Shown: positions 31,092 to 44,600 of the stretch, in pieces
Position numbering within the stretch: position 1 is the first letter of the stretch
Layout: each line of letters starts with the position of its first letter
Source: Linanthus parryae
Taxonomy: Eukaryota > Streptophyta > Magnoliopsida > Ericales > Polemoniaceae
Assembly: GCA_023055425.1 (NCBI GenBank)
Contig: JALGPY010000002.1
Coordinates: forward strand, 157,801,345 to 157,865,344
Reading direction: 5' to 3'
Length of the DNA: 64,000 bases
Program-made: the position numbers and the translations under genes
Notes under the pieces: model-generated
Database searches by the model: none
Seen by the model: the letters and a program-made list of their open reading frames with translations, nothing else
Told to the model about the DNA's origin: nothing

Positions 31092-32560
31092 TGACACGCT
31101 CCAACTGCAAGTGTACAGCTGTCGGTGTAGTAATAAATTCCGGAAAACCGGGTTGTCGAACCCAAGAGACTTATTGTAAATTAATTAGAATTTCTTAACC
31201 TTTTGTGGGCACAGCGCGTTGTTTTTTTATCTAATTCTACTTAAATAAAAGTGCAATATTCTTAATTAACCAAGTGAAATAGTTCACGATTAATAAAGAA
31301 TGAATTTTTGGGTTTTTGAAATATAAAGGAGAAACAACGGGAATTCTCTAGGTTCACTAGGTTGAGCTAAATTTATGTTTTGACTTGTAAAACAACCACA
31401 TATCTTTCACTATCAATCAAGAAATATTAAACTCACCGAGTTACCAAGTAAGTTTACTATACTTTAAACCAAAACAAACCGAGTTACCAAGTCTATTCTA
31501 GCTTAAAGCATGCATTAAAACCACAATTCTACTTTAACGATCCTAGTTAACGATGTCGAGTTACCAAACATTGATTCGACTAGGTGGATTATTCAATTTA
31601 CCGACTAATTCTCACGGAGTTACCGCGTGAAAACTAATTAAGTTTATCTCTACGTTAGCTACTCGCAAAGATAATATGATCACAAACGTAAATAATCCAT
31701 AATAATGAAAGATTACGTGAGATTAAGCTAAAACATGAATCACAATCATCAAAACATGATATTTAGATCAAACCCTATCTACACCACACGAGAATTCCCA
31801 GCAAACAACGTTTAGCTACTCATATTCATACTCAAAACGATGAGTTTAATGAGTTTAAACATAAAAATCAAGAAAATAGAAGAGTTGAGAATCCAAACGG
31901 ATGATCCAAAGCTCCTAAGCTCTCCCAATAGCTCCTTGATCTCCAAAAGATGTGTCTACCGTCAAAATCTACTCAAAAAGTCGACCTAACACACTTAAAT
32001 ACGTTCCTATAATGATATAACAAAGTTTCTAATAATTGCAAAAAGACCCCGGACGTTTCTGGCTTTCTGGGCAATCTCTTCGTGCAAAGACCTTTTCTCT
32101 TCGTGTGAAGAGATTGTTCACTCTGTCTGAAGTCTTCCTGCAAAAGTCCTTCTATTTTGAGACAGCATCATGTCACAGGAAGAGAACTGGAATTTTGGCT
32201 AAGTCTTTTCTTCGTGCGAAGAGCTTTTCTCTTCGTGCGAAGAGTTCCCGCCTTAGCTTTTTTCTAGCTCCTTTTCTTGAGTTTTACTTGCTTTCTTTGT
32301 TTCCGAAGCTCGTTTCTTCACCACCTTTGATCCTCGCGTCCTATTTCCTGCCAACCACAACACGAAACACGAACCCGCGATCATATCACAATAAAAGCAA
32401 CAAAAAAATACGAGAAACGCCCATATTTCACGATGAACACTCAAAAACTCAAATTTCACAATTTTAGCATAAAACGCTCAAAGACCATAAAATTCTCCAT
32501 GATAAGCACGCAAAACATAGAAAAAATAAGGAATAATATAACTCCAAAACGGAGTTATCA
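31092..32560 (-). repeat. Composite element LTR A (outer left)
   Basis: 1469 bp, TG...CA. It contains about four CTCTTCGTGCGAAGAG-type hairpin words at 32077-32247 and aligns with LTRs B and C with few visible differences. Confidence 0.93.
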
Positions 32561-34515
32561 ACTACCCCCACACTACATTTTGCTCGTCCCGAGCAAAGTC
32601 TCATCTAGTGCATTCGTCTGTCTACTAGCCGAAAAGACACACACGACTCAAACACGACACACGACACAACAATGCAGCAATATGATGCAAATGCAAATTC
32701 TAGACTCTATCTTAACACAACACACAAAGCGCTTTGAATCTTTCTTTTTGGTAAGATCAGGCAATCTCCCTCTCATCAACTTAAAATCATCAAGCTCTCA
32801 CTAATCTTTTTTGAAATTCATATACACGCAGCAAGAATTTGAAATAAAAATTTGATTCAGTGCAAAAGCTCACTAAGGCGTCCCCTTTCCTCCACCAATT
32901 CAAACCAAGACACAAGCACGTCCTAACCTTCATTGGGTCTAATTAATTTCAAATTTCACTGTAGCCTTTCTTCGCCGAATCATCTGAGGTTTTCAGACCC
33001 TCTTAGCCTTTATTGCGTTTGAATGCAAATTGTCCCAGTGAAGGGAGTCACAACTCCTGTGAAATAAGTCTTGACTCTAGTTTTCCTCTCTAAGCTCTAC
33101 TTGGATGGAATCCAAATTTTCCGTGTGACCGGAAGCACATTAGGTTGTTTCTCCTTGAAGCATAATTTTTTCTTTTTTCTTTTTTTTTCCATATTTTCTC
33201 ATTTTTCTTTTCTTTCCTCCTCTGTTTTTACAACCGTGCAGTAGAGCATAAAGAGCGTGGGCTTTTTCGGTTAACTCTTGTGACCACCGTAAGGGATGGT
33301 GGTGTACGCCCCTCAACTTCACTTAGGCTGAGGCAACCGTACCACATGAAACCAACTCTACAAGAAGGTCCACCCCAGGTCAACAAGAGACCACAAGTTT
33401 CCACTTGAAAACAGAATATTCAGCTACAAGCAAAACTCAATCTAATTAGCACACTATAGGAAACTTAGGTATACTTTACATGTCATTCTTTCACAACTTC
33501 CAAAAAATTCCCAGGACATCCTTAGTGAAACCTCTACACAAAATATTTAAAGAATAAAAATTTTCCTACTACGGCACTTCCTACTCAAAATGATTCATTC
33601 ACTAAGCTCTCTTCAGTTTCAAGATCCTCGATTGCCTTTTCTCAAATTTTTAAATTTTTAATTTTTTTATGAATTTTCTAATTTTAGATTTATTTATTTA
33701 TTTTTATTTTTTTTGAATTTTTTACAATATCCTAACTCTATATGCAAGGCCTTGACTCGAAAAACTGTGACACTACACAACAAAATTTGTTGGTGAGTAT
33801 ATTCAATTATTTAAAAGTGCAAACAGTATGTAAATTACACTACACAATACGACAATATAAGTAAACACGACATAAACCACAACACTAACTCACAATACAA
33901 TCTAAACCCATCCTACATGTAACTGGCTATGCAAGACATATTGGCTAGTAGACAGTTAAACCACCCCCACACTGAATGCTTCGTTGTCCTCAACGTATTT
34001 AGAGAGTATGCAGAGAACTCAGCAATCAAATGCGTAGGCCAGTAGATGAGATGGAGCATGACATATATTAAATAAAATAAAGACATAATTCAGCAAAAGA
34101 AAAGATACTCACAACCACCTCAAGGGTGGGGAAGAAATCACGCCAAGCAGTCCCCAAGCACAGTAGTGGTGCCACCATTCTCCTATATAGTCAATGTGTA
34201 CTTGCACACCGGGGTAGACTGCCCTCCTCTGCTAAAATCTGTGACGTGGAGAATCCCCAACTCGTATGCATGAGTCCCCATAAAGGTCGTGTGTGCCATG
34301 GCACACCGGGGTAGATTCTCCCATATCCTGCTCAAATATGTCACTTGGAAACAAATGTTAGTACCTCTCTCTCTCATCTCTACAAAATAACATAATAAAA
34401 TAACTGAATTTATAAAAAAAAACTACACTAAAGAAAATAAATAGGTTGGGTTGCCTCCCAACAAGCGCCTTGTAATTTAAGGTCGACGACCCGACCCAGT
34501 TACCTCAAACTATGT
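32561..34515 (-). other. Composite internal region 1, non-coding 3' part
   Basis: It starts with the purine tract (minus strand GTGGGGGTAGT). No conserved protein motif is seen in about 1.9 kb; T-rich runs lie at 33170-33200 and 33640-33730. A second C-rich block ('accacccccacactgaatg') lies at about 33961. The GGTTGCCTCCCAA block is at 34446-34502. The same content in the same order is found in the second unit. Confidence 0.75.
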
Positions 34516-35549
34516 TTAAGGAGATTTTTCTCTCCACTTTTTCTTCTTCCACCATCGTCTCTCTTTTTTTCTCTTCTCAAGTGAGGATGCATGAGACACA
34601 TATGGCAAGAAGAAGTTGTAGAAGACGGCATTTGCAATTTTTTTCTTCTTGTGCTTCCACTCCTTGATCACCTGTCTTCTCGAGAATTCATTCACTACAT
34701 CATGACCCATTGTACCTTTCCTCCTCTTCTTCTTCTTCCAATTCTTCAAAATCAATATCGTTGAGGATCGGTTATGTGGAAATAGCATCTCAAATGGAAC
34801 AGTAATGGCAAGGAGTGCCGTCTTGACTGCTTCCTTCCCTTGCTCTTTCCTTGGAATCACAGGTGGAAAATCATGTATTGCATAAAATGGGGTCTTTGGT
34901 CTTCCTCATGTGATTCACCCCATTTTATGATCTCCAAGAGATATGGATTAGACTCAGGAATTTCTTGATATATGTCCATGTGAACATCTCCACACAGTAA
35001 TTCCTTAGCTTCACGACTTTCTTCCTCAAAGAAAATATCTTCAGTGTGCCATAGGCTTGCGATGTCCACACTCTCCCATTCATGCCATGGATCCGGAATT
35101 ATGCGAGGCACAAGTTGTATAGGCTTCACAATATCATCCCAATCTGAGTCCGAATCTGAGTCTGAAGCGACTAGAGGATCTATTACTTCATGATGGACAG
35201 TATTATAAACATAGATCTCTGGGAGTTCTTCGTCTTCCTCTTCGCACTCCTCAACTAAGTCAGGAATGATGTTGATTGGCCCATTGTGATTGTCTGCATA
35301 TGCACGAGAAAGTTCTGAGAGTTGTTGTCCATGACGCATGACAGTTTCCTCAATCCTATCCAGCCCTTCCTCCATTTTGTCCCTTTGAACTAGCATGAGC
35401 TTCAATATTTCTTTCATATGCTCATCTTCTTGATTGAAAGGAGGAGGGGTGTACATATCTCCATAGGAGTAGTATGGCTGGTAGACTGGAGATTGCCCAT
35501 AGTAATTCTGCCCCCACATGATTACCAAGATGTCTGCAAAATTATTCAC
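34516..35549 (-). pseudogene. Orphan frame of composite element, copy 1 (frameshifted)
   Basis: Two overlapping frames (35549-34857 and 34860-34516) together correspond to the intact 344-codon frame at 47598-48632. A one-base loss near 34888 (AAAATGGGG against AAAACTGGGG in copy 2) shifts the frame after QRPHF. The rest is nearly identical to copy 2. Confidence 0.88.
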
Positions 35550-35637
35550 TAGGAAGCAAATGAGATCAAAAAATAAATAAACAAAAGAAAAAAATAAAAT
35601 ACCCTAAAGTTAATAATTCTAACTAATTCAACCGAAG

Positions 35638-35655
35638 TCCCCGGCAACGGCGCCA
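35638..35655 (-). promoter_or_regulatory. Composite element primer binding site 1 (tRNA-Asp type)
   Basis: Minus-strand TGGCGCCGTTGCCGGGGA is complementary to the 3' end of plant tRNA-Asp and lies 6 bp from LTR B. Confidence 0.9.
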
Positions 35656-35661
35656 AAAACT

Positions 35662-37130
35662 TGACACGCTCCAACTGCAAGTGTACAGCTGTCGGTGTAG
35701 TAATAAATTCCGGAAAACCGGGTTGTCGAACCCAAGAGACTTCTTGTAAATTAATTAGAATTTCTTAACTTTTTGTGGGCACAGCGCGTTGTGTTTTGAT
35801 CTAATTCTACTTAAATAAAAGTGCAATATTCTTAATTAACCAAGTGAAATAGTTCACGATTAATAAAGAATGAATTTTTGGGTTTTTGAAATATAAAGGA
35901 GAAACACCGAGAATTCTCTAGGTTTACTAGGTTGAGCTAAATTTATGTTTTGACTTGTAAAACAACCACGTATCTTTCACTATCAATCAAGCAATATTAA
36001 ACTCACCGAGTTACCAAGTAAGTTTACTATACTTTAAACAAAAAAAAACCGAGTTACCAAGTCTATTCTAGCTTAAAGCATGCATTAAAACCACAATTCT
36101 ACTTTCACGATCCTAGTTAACGATGTCGAGTTACCAAACATTGATTCGACTAGGTGGATTATTCAATTTACCGACTAATTCTCACGGAGTTACCGCGTGA
36201 AAACTAATTAAGTTTATCTCTACGTTAGCTACTATCAATGATAATATGATCACAAACGTAAATAATCCATAATAATGAAAGATTACGTGAGATTAAGCTA
36301 AAACATGAATCACAATCATCAAAACATTATATTTAGATCAAACCCTAGATACACCACACGAGAATTCCCAGCAAACAACGTTTAGCTACTCATATTCATA
36401 CTCAAAACGATGAGTTTAATGAGTTTAAACATAAAAATCAAGAAAATAGAAGAGTTGAGAATCCAAACGGATGATCCAAAGCTCCTAAGCTCTCCCAATA
36501 GCTCCTTGATCTCCAAAAGATGTGTCTACCGTCAAAAGCTACTCAAAAAGTCGACCTAACACACTTAAATACGTTCCTATAATGATATAACAAAGTTTCT
36601 AATAATTGCAAAAAGACCCCGGACGTTTCTGGCTTTCTAGGCAATCTCTTCGTGCGAAGACCTTTTCTCTTCGTGTGAAGAGATTGTTGACTCTGTCTGA
36701 AGTCTTCCTGCAAAAGTCCTCCTATTTTGGGACAGCATCATGTCACAGGAAGAGAACTGGAATTTTGGCTAAGTCTTTTCTTCGTGCGAAGAGCTTTTCT
36801 CTTCGTGCGAAGAGTTCCTGCCTTAGCTTTTTTCTGGCTCCTTTTCTTGAGTTTTACTTGCTTTCTTTGTTTCCGAAGCTCGTTTCTTCACCACCTTTGA
36901 TCCTCGCGTCCTATTTCCTGCCAACCACAACACGAAACACGAACCCGCGATCATATCACAATAAAAGCAACAAAAATATACAAGAAACGCCCGGATTTAA
37001 CGATGAACACTCAAAAACTCGAATTTCACGATTTTAGCATAAAACGCTCAAAGACGATAAAATTCTCCATGATAAGCACGCAAAACATAGCAAAAATAAG
37101 GAATAATATAACTCCAAAACGGAGTTATCA
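35662..37130 (-). repeat. Composite element LTR B (central, shared)
   Basis: 1469 bp. It serves as 5' LTR of unit 1 and 3' LTR of unit 2; hairpin words lie at 36647-36817. Confidence 0.93.
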
Positions 37131-38533
37131 ACTACCCCCTCACTACATTTTGCTCGTCCCGAGCAAAGTCTCATCTACTGCATTCGTCTGTCTACTAGCC
37201 GACAAGACACACACGACTCAAACACGACACACGACACAACAATGCAGCAATATGATGCAAATGCAAATTCTAGACTCTATCTTAACACAACACACAAAGC
37301 GCTTTGAATCTTTCTTTTTGGTAAGATCAGGCAATCTCCCTCTCATCAACTTAAAATCATCAAGCTCTCACTAATCCTTTTTGAAATTCATATACACGCA
37401 GCAAGAATTTGAAATAAAAATTTGATTCAGTGCAAAAGCTCACTAAGGCGTCCCCTTTCCTCCACCAATTCAAACCAAGACACAAGCACTTCCTAACCTT
37501 CATTGGGTCTAATTAATTTCAAATTTCACTCTAGCCTTTCTTCGCCGAATCATCTGAGGTTTTCAGACCCTCTTAGCCTTTATTGTGTTTGAATGCAAAT
37601 TGTCCGGGTGAAGGGAGTCACAACTCCTGTGAAATAAGTCTTGACTCTAGTTTTCCTCTCTAAGCTCTACTTGGATGGAATCCAAATTTTCCGTGTGACC
37701 GGAAACACATTAGGTTGTTTCTCCTTGAAGCATAATTTTTTCTTTTTTCTTTTTTTTTTCAATATTTTCTCATTTTTCTTTTCTTTCCTCCTCTGTTTTT
37801 ACAACCGTGCAGTAGAGCATAAAGAGCGTGGGCTTTTTCGGTTAACTCTTGTGACCACCGTAAGGGATGGTGGTGTACGCCCCTCAACTTCACTTAGGCT
37901 GAGGCAACCGTACCACATGAAACCAACTCTACACGAAGGTCCACCCCAGGTCAACAAGAGACCACAAGTTTCCACTTGAAAACAGAATATTCAGCTACAA
38001 GCAAAACTCAATCTAATTAGCACACTATAGGAACCTTAGGTATACTTTACATGTCATTCTTTCACAACTTCCAAAAAATTCCCAGGACATCCTTAGTGAA
38101 ACATCTACACAAAATATTTAAAGATAAAATTTTCCTACTACGACACTTCCTACTCAAAATGATTCATTCACTAAGCTCTCTTCAGTTTCAAGATCCTCGA
38201 TTGCCTTTTCTCAAATTTTTAAATTTTTAACTTTTTTATGAATTTTCTAATTTTATATTTATTTATTTTATTTTATTTATTTTTTTGCATTTTTTACAAT
38301 ATCCTAACTCTATATGCAAGGTCTTGACTCGAAAAAATGTGACACTACACAACAAACTTTGTTTGTGGGTATACTCAATTATTTAAAAGTGTCAACAGTA
38401 TGTAAATTACACTACACAATACGACAATATAAGTAAACACGACATAAACCACAACACTAACTCACAATACAATCTAAACACATCCTACATGTAACTGGCT
38501 ATGCAAGACATATTGGCTAGTAGACAGTTAAAC
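37131..38533 (-). other. Composite internal region 2, first segment
   Basis: It matches 32561-33960 and stops at TAAAC, where the copia element is inserted; it resumes at 47043. No gene is seen. Confidence 0.85.
38529..38533. repeat. Target-site duplication TAAAC, left of copia
   Basis: Repeated exactly at 47038-47042. The uninterrupted unit 1 has a single TAAAC at the matching place (about 33957). Confidence 0.96.
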
Positions 38534-39963
38534 TGTTGGAATAGATGCCCTAGAGGCAATCTAGTTTAGTATGAATTTGTAATTGGCTAGAAATTCATTT
38601 ATTATTTATTGGATATTTAATATAATGAAGTCCTTAGATTTACAATTGTGTTGTTTATCTTAAATATCCCTAGTCAAGTATAATGATTAAATGGGACAAT
38701 CATCTATAGACTAGTATGGGGTTGGATTGATATGGAGATATCACGATCCAACACATAGGTGTGCATTACGGAATGTTGCACTGGATTGACCCATTACCGA
38801 GAAGGCTACATACACGTTATGTTGAGTCACAAGTGCTTCTCGGGTACAATGGTATTGTCATCCTTAGACTTGAAGTCACTAGATATTCTAGTTGTGGATC
38901 ATTGTGATCTTGGTAGCGTTAAACGCTACACCGTAACTGGGTAGTTATAAAGGCGTGTACTGGATACAATGAGAAGCAAGCTTAGAGATCGTAGTGGACG
39001 TAGAGAGGATTTGCCCCTCCCACATAACGGGAGCAAATATCCAAGGCCACTCGAGGATAGTGCTTATAGAATGTCTGGCCAGACTCAAATAAATCAATAT
39101 ATGGGATATTGATGTTATTTGCACGAATAAGGCTATTCCATGGATCGAGGAACTAGGGATTGGATATACGAGTGTGACTTGTATGTCTCGTGTCCAATCC
39201 GGATATGGAGGCAAAGGGATGAGACAATTACTTGTACAAGGTTGTCTAGATGACTATTCTATTAGTTGGCTAGAATGGATGTTTTGCTAGAAACCGCTCC
39301 ATATTAGCAAAGAGTTGCTACCAACTAGATAGAACCTATGGGGTCACACGCTATATAGAGTTGTACTAGATTATGGAATTAATTAATTGGATTAATTAAT
39401 TAGAAGGATCACTTTGCAAACCCTTGCAAGCTTAGTAGGGACTAATTTGCAAGGAAGGGACTAAATTGAATTCTAGTAGGACTAGAATAAGTCCTTTAGG
39501 TAGTTGACAAGGAGTTGTTGGACTATATAAAGGACCCTCCTCCTTCCTTCCCTACACACTTATGCTCTAAGAGAGAACATAACAAGAGTAGGAGAGAACA
39601 AAGGAGAGAGAGAGCAAGCCACAAGAGGGACGCCGCCCCCTTGCCGCCGCCCCTTGTCCCCGACGCCACAAAGGGTGCCGAACCCCTTTTGGTGTCTCGT
39701 TTTGCGTGATTTCTTCACCCTCCTTTCAATCCGGGCTAGCACCAAGGTGATTGGAGATCTAGGAACAACTCTAGGCGTGGATCAACTATAGAGAACGTGA
39801 CACTATTCGCGTTTGAAGTCATCAAGGAGAACCCAAAGGTGTGTTTATGATTTCTTACCTTCACTATCGTTATGCATCTAGACTTGTGATCCTTGGAGGG
39901 TTTTGCATGATTATTTGTTTGATTATGCTTCCGTTTGCGCGATCCATGAATCAAAACCCTACA
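38534..39963 (+). repeat. Copia 5' LTR
   Basis: It matches 45608-47037 base for base in all stretches compared, and has equal length. It holds the promoter (TATATAAAG at 39524-39532) and a GC-rich GCCGCC segment at 39630-39670. Confidence 0.96.
39524..39532 (+). promoter_or_regulatory. LTR TATA box
   Basis: TATATAAAG in the 5' LTR, with a purine-rich likely transcript start ~30-60 bp on; the same box is at 46598-46606 in the 3' LTR. Confidence 0.75.
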
Positions 39964-39964
39964 G

Positions 39965-39977
39965 TGGTATCAGAGCC
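39965..39977 (+). promoter_or_regulatory. Copia primer binding site
   Basis: TGGTATCAGAGCC, complementary to the initiator-methionine tRNA 3' end, one base after the LTR. Confidence 0.95.
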
Positions 39978-41642
39978 ACAGGTCATAGAGCATAAACGTA
40001 GTTTATGTGTTACATTCTTGTTGTTTTACACCTTAATTTGTTGTTTATCGCGTAAAACAAGACAAATCAAGCATTGGATGCAATTTGTCAAAGAATTAAT
40101 CATAACAAGACCCAATTATTGCATTGGATGCATGAATTGGTGAGTTTGAGAAATTTTAGGATCATAGATCTAGGGTTTGGGCATCCTTGGGGAAGAAGGA
40201 GTTCTCCCACAACAAGGAAACAACCAAACTTGGGCTCCAAGCAAGGAGGTTGTTTTGGAAACAACCTCCACAAGGAAGGTTCGGCCCCTAGGGAGCCGCC
40301 CCCCTTGCTTGCCGCCCAAGTTTGGCGCCCTAAGGGGGCGGGCGGCCCTAACCCGCGGGCCTAGCTTGCGGGTTTTGGGCCGGGCCGACCCTAGGGCTTT
40401 ATGGTTCACTTATTTGGGCCCGGGCAATTGGATTGTTGGGCCCATGGACCGTTTTAACCCTAGAAATCCTAAAATCAATTAAAATTGACCAAGCGCGTTA
40501 AAATTGGATTTTAACTGTTTATGTGCAAATCGCATGGTGATTGGATATGGCCTTAGGATGTGGTTTGATGTGGATGTTTAATTTTGTGGTTTGGTTTTAC
40601 GGCCTGCGAGCTGATCAATTAATTGTAATAATTAATTAGGGTTTTATGGCCTGCGTGCCATTTTTTTTTCTCAACTTGTGAGATTTATTTTATTTAGTAT
40701 AGATATTAGCTAGTGCTAGATAAAGTAGATTGTTAGCCAAGATTGAAGAAAAGAAGCCCAAAGCCAAAGAAGTCACAAAAGATGGAGCATGGAGCACACC
40801 ACATGACTATGAAGGATGGACCAAAAGATCAAGACGCATGGAGATGTGTGTTTGTTTAGGGTTCATAGATAATTCCATTGGCTTGGAATTATCTTAGTCT
40901 AGAAAAGGCCATATCCACATCACGTTTAATTTCTGTTTTGTGGTTGTTTATTTATTGTCTTATTATTTGTGTGGTTGGTGTATGGATGATGCATGCAATT
41001 AGGATAATAAGATAATTAGACAACCCGGATCTATTATTTGGAGTTGTGCCCAAACTCAAATAGATAGATTAGTTGATATTGATCAACAAAATAATTAAAA
41101 TTGAAGAAAAATCCCTCAAATTTTAAATATTGTGTTCTTGCCTTCTCGTTATTTAAACACTCATTATCATCATTATTTATCGAGTTCGTGCGTGCCAAAG
41201 CATGGCGACTTGGTTCATAATGATGGAATGCGATGGCACGTAACAATGTGCAATTGTTTAGATAAGAGGTTGAACACAACTAGGCTATTAATTTGATTAA
41301 GAAACCTAGAGGCAATCAATTGGGATTATCCATATGGATGGATAAATAAGGAGTTATTTGCCCGATTGAACCAAGAGTTGCATATGGGATGCAATTGGAA
41401 TTGTTCCTACCTAAGAAGTAATCGAATTATGGGTGACTTGCCAAAGCAAGCTCATAAGGAGATGAAAAAGATGGATCTTGGCCCACTAGAAAATATAAGG
41501 ATATTTTCCGCATTAATATCTTGAGGGTTATTAATCCGTAGAAAAATAGTGGGAGCTATATTTAATAAACTAGCCATTATTAAATATAGTCAAAAATTCA
41601 CAAATACTAAAACTTGCGTATTTTCCTTTTGTAGAATACCAA
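39978..41642 (+). other. Copia untranslated leader
   Basis: 1.7 kb without a conserved protein. It includes a GC-rich block (about 40260-40400, GCCGCCC and GGGGGCGGGCGG words), followed by AT-rich DNA up to the gag ATG. It probably carries packaging and expression signals. Confidence 0.7.
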
Positions 41643-44600
41643 ATGGCAAACAACTCATCGAGTTCACAACATTCCCTACGATCTGTCCTTGAGAAGGACA
41701 AGCTCTCAGGAACCAACTTTCTCGATTGGTACAGAAACTTGAGAATTGTTCTCAAGCAAGAAAAGAAGCTGTACGCAATAGAGGAGCAAGTTCCAGAAGG
41801 TCCAGACAATCAGACACCTGCTGCCCTAAAGGCGTATCAAAAGCATGTTGATGATGCTAATGATGCGGCCTGCCTAATGCTTTGCACTATGACCTCTGAG
41901 CTTCAGAAGCAACATGAGAACATGAATGCTGTCGATATGATCGAACATCTAAAGCAGCTCTTCCAAGAGCAGGCGAGGGTAGAGAGGTATGAGGTCTCAA
42001 AGGCACTGTTCAAATGTCATCTGGCAGAAGGGAACCCGGTGGGACCCCACGTACTCCGAATGATCGGGTACTTGGAGAATCTCGCCCGGCTTGGGTTCCC
42101 GGTCGGCCAAGAGTTGGCAACCGATCTCGTGTTGCAATCGTTGCCCGAGAGTTATGGACAGTTCATTATGAACTATAACATGAACGAGATCGTTAAACCA
42201 CTGCCAGATTTGCTCAACATGTTGAGGACGGCTGAACAGAGCATCAACAAGGGTAAGGGCAAGGCCATTATGATGGTGCATAAAGGAAAGGGTAAAAAGT
42301 TTGCCTCTTCCTCCAAGGGCAAAGGCAAGTCAGTTGCTAAGTCCAAGGAACAAGCCCTTAAGCCTGTTGGTGGGATTGCCAAGGTCGTGACTAAGGGTGA
42401 ATGTCACTACTGTAGTCAACCTGGACACTGGAAGAGGAACTGCCCAAAATATTTGGAGGACAAACGGCTTGGAATAGTGATTCCACCACCACCAGGTATT
42501 TTTGTTGTAGATGTCAATTTAACTGTCTCTACATCATGGGTATTAGATACTGGATGTGGATCTCATATTTGTCGAAATATGCAGGATCTAAAGAGAAGTA
42601 AAAGATTGGCTAAAGGGGAGGTAGATCTGCGCGTTGGGAATGGAGCAAAGGTTGCTGCGTTGGCCATAGGCGTTTGCGAGCTATCTCTGCCTTCAGGATT
42701 AGTTTTAGAATTAAATAATTGCTATTTTGTCCCTGCTATGAGCAGAAACATTATTTCTATTTCTTGTTTGGACAAGGAAGGTTTTATTATTTCAATAAAG
42801 AACAATTGTTGTTCCTTTTATTTGAATAATATTCACTATTTTAGTGCGCAATTATTTAATGGACTTTATGTCCTTGATCTAAGTAATCCTGTCTACAACA
42901 TTAATACCAAGCGGATTAAAATAAATGATTTAAATCCTGCTTATTTATGGCATTGTCGTTTAGGCCACATAAATGAGAAACGTGTATCTAGACTCCATAA
43001 GGATGGATTGCTAGACTCATTTGATTTTGAATCATATGAGACATGTGAGGCTTGTTTATTGGGAAAAATGACAAAGTCCCCTTTCAATAAGAAAGGTGAG
43101 AGGACTAGTGAGCAATTGGCACTCATACATACCGATGTGTGTGGGCCATTTGCCACGCCTGCCAGGGGTGGTTATGTCTACTTCATTACGTTTACTGATG
43201 ATTACAGTAGATATGGATTTGTGTACCTTATGAGGGCAAAATCCGAATCCTTTGAAGTGTTCAAAGAATTCAAGAATGAAGTAGAGAAGCAACTTGGCAA
43301 AAGTATCAAGGCTCTACGATCGGATCGTGGAGGAGAATACTTGAGCCAAGAGTTTGACGACTATCTTAGAGAGTGTGGGATCGTGTCCCAACTCACTCCA
43401 CCCGGAACGCCACAATGGAATGGCGTGTCCGAGAGGAGGAATCGAACCCTATTGGATATGGTTCGGTCTATGATGTGTCAAACCGATCTTCCATTATCGT
43501 TTTGGGGCTACGCTCTATTAAGTGCAGCTTTTACCATTAACCGTGTTCCATCTAAATCAGTCATGAAGACACCATATGAGATGTGGAGTGGGAGGCGTCC
43601 CACACTGTCGTTCATGAGGATTTGGGGCTGCGATGTCTATGTAAAACGTTTACAATCAGACAAGCTAGGGCCTAAATCGGATAAGTGTAAATTTGTGGGG
43701 TACCCTAAGGAAACTAAGGGATACTATTTCTACAATCCAACCGAAAACAAAGTGTTTGTTGCTCGGACCGGCGTGTTTCTAGAAAGAGAGTTTGTCTCTA
43801 AAGAAGCAAGTGGGAGGAATGTAGAACTTGAAGAAGTTCAAGAACCACAAATCACAGAACCGATTATGGAACATGAACAGGAATCACAAACAGTTGTGGA
43901 TCCACCTGTTCAGGTAACACAAGAGCTTCGTAGATCTAGTAGAGTGCGCCAGGAACCCGAGAGGTATGGACTTCTCATAACTGATTCCGGTGACACGATG
44001 CTCATAGATGATGAGCCTACTACCTATGAGGAGGCCATGAATGGCCCAGACTCGCAGAAGTGGCTTGAGGCCATGAGATCCGAGATGGAATCCATGTATA
44101 CCAACAAAGTATGGACTTTGGTGGAACCACCTGACGGGGCGCGACCCATAGGGTGCAAGTGGGTCTTCAAGAAGAAGATCGACATGGATGGTAATGTGAT
44201 TACCTATAAGGGCCGATTGGTGGCTAAAGGATTCAGACAGATTCATGGTATTGACTATGATGAAACCTTTTCACCAGTCGCTATGACCAAATCCATCCGA
44301 ATCCTACTTGCAATTGCAGCATACTACGACTATGAGATTTGGCAGATGGATGTCAAAACAGCATTCCTTTATGGGAATCTCCTCGAGGACGTGTATATGA
44401 TACAGCTGGAGGGTTTTGAGGATCCAAAGCAAGCCAACAAAGTCTGTAAACTGCAACGATCCATTTATGGGTTGAAGCAAGCTTCTAGGAGTTGGAATCG
44501 ACGTTTTGATGAAGTGGTCAAAGAGTTTGGCTTCATCAGAAACGAAGATGAGTCTTGTGTCTACAAGAAGGTTAGTGGGAGCTCTGTAGCTTTTCTGGTC

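Noticed and set aside
32036..32467. 143-aa frame MQKDPGRFW..., repeated at 36606-37037 and 49689-50120
   Set aside because: It lies antisense inside the three LTR copies; its presence in all three is explained by LTR identity, and its repeats are just the hairpin words.
35638..35655. tRNA-Asp-like sequence (also at 48721) taken as a tRNA gene
   Set aside because: Only the 18-bp 3' end is present, placed exactly beside an LTR: it is a primer binding site.
38759..40482. Short frames in the copia LTRs and leader (e.g. MCITECC..., MDAICQRIN...)
   Set aside because: They are duplicated with the LTR or lie in the untranslated leader; no domain or start context.
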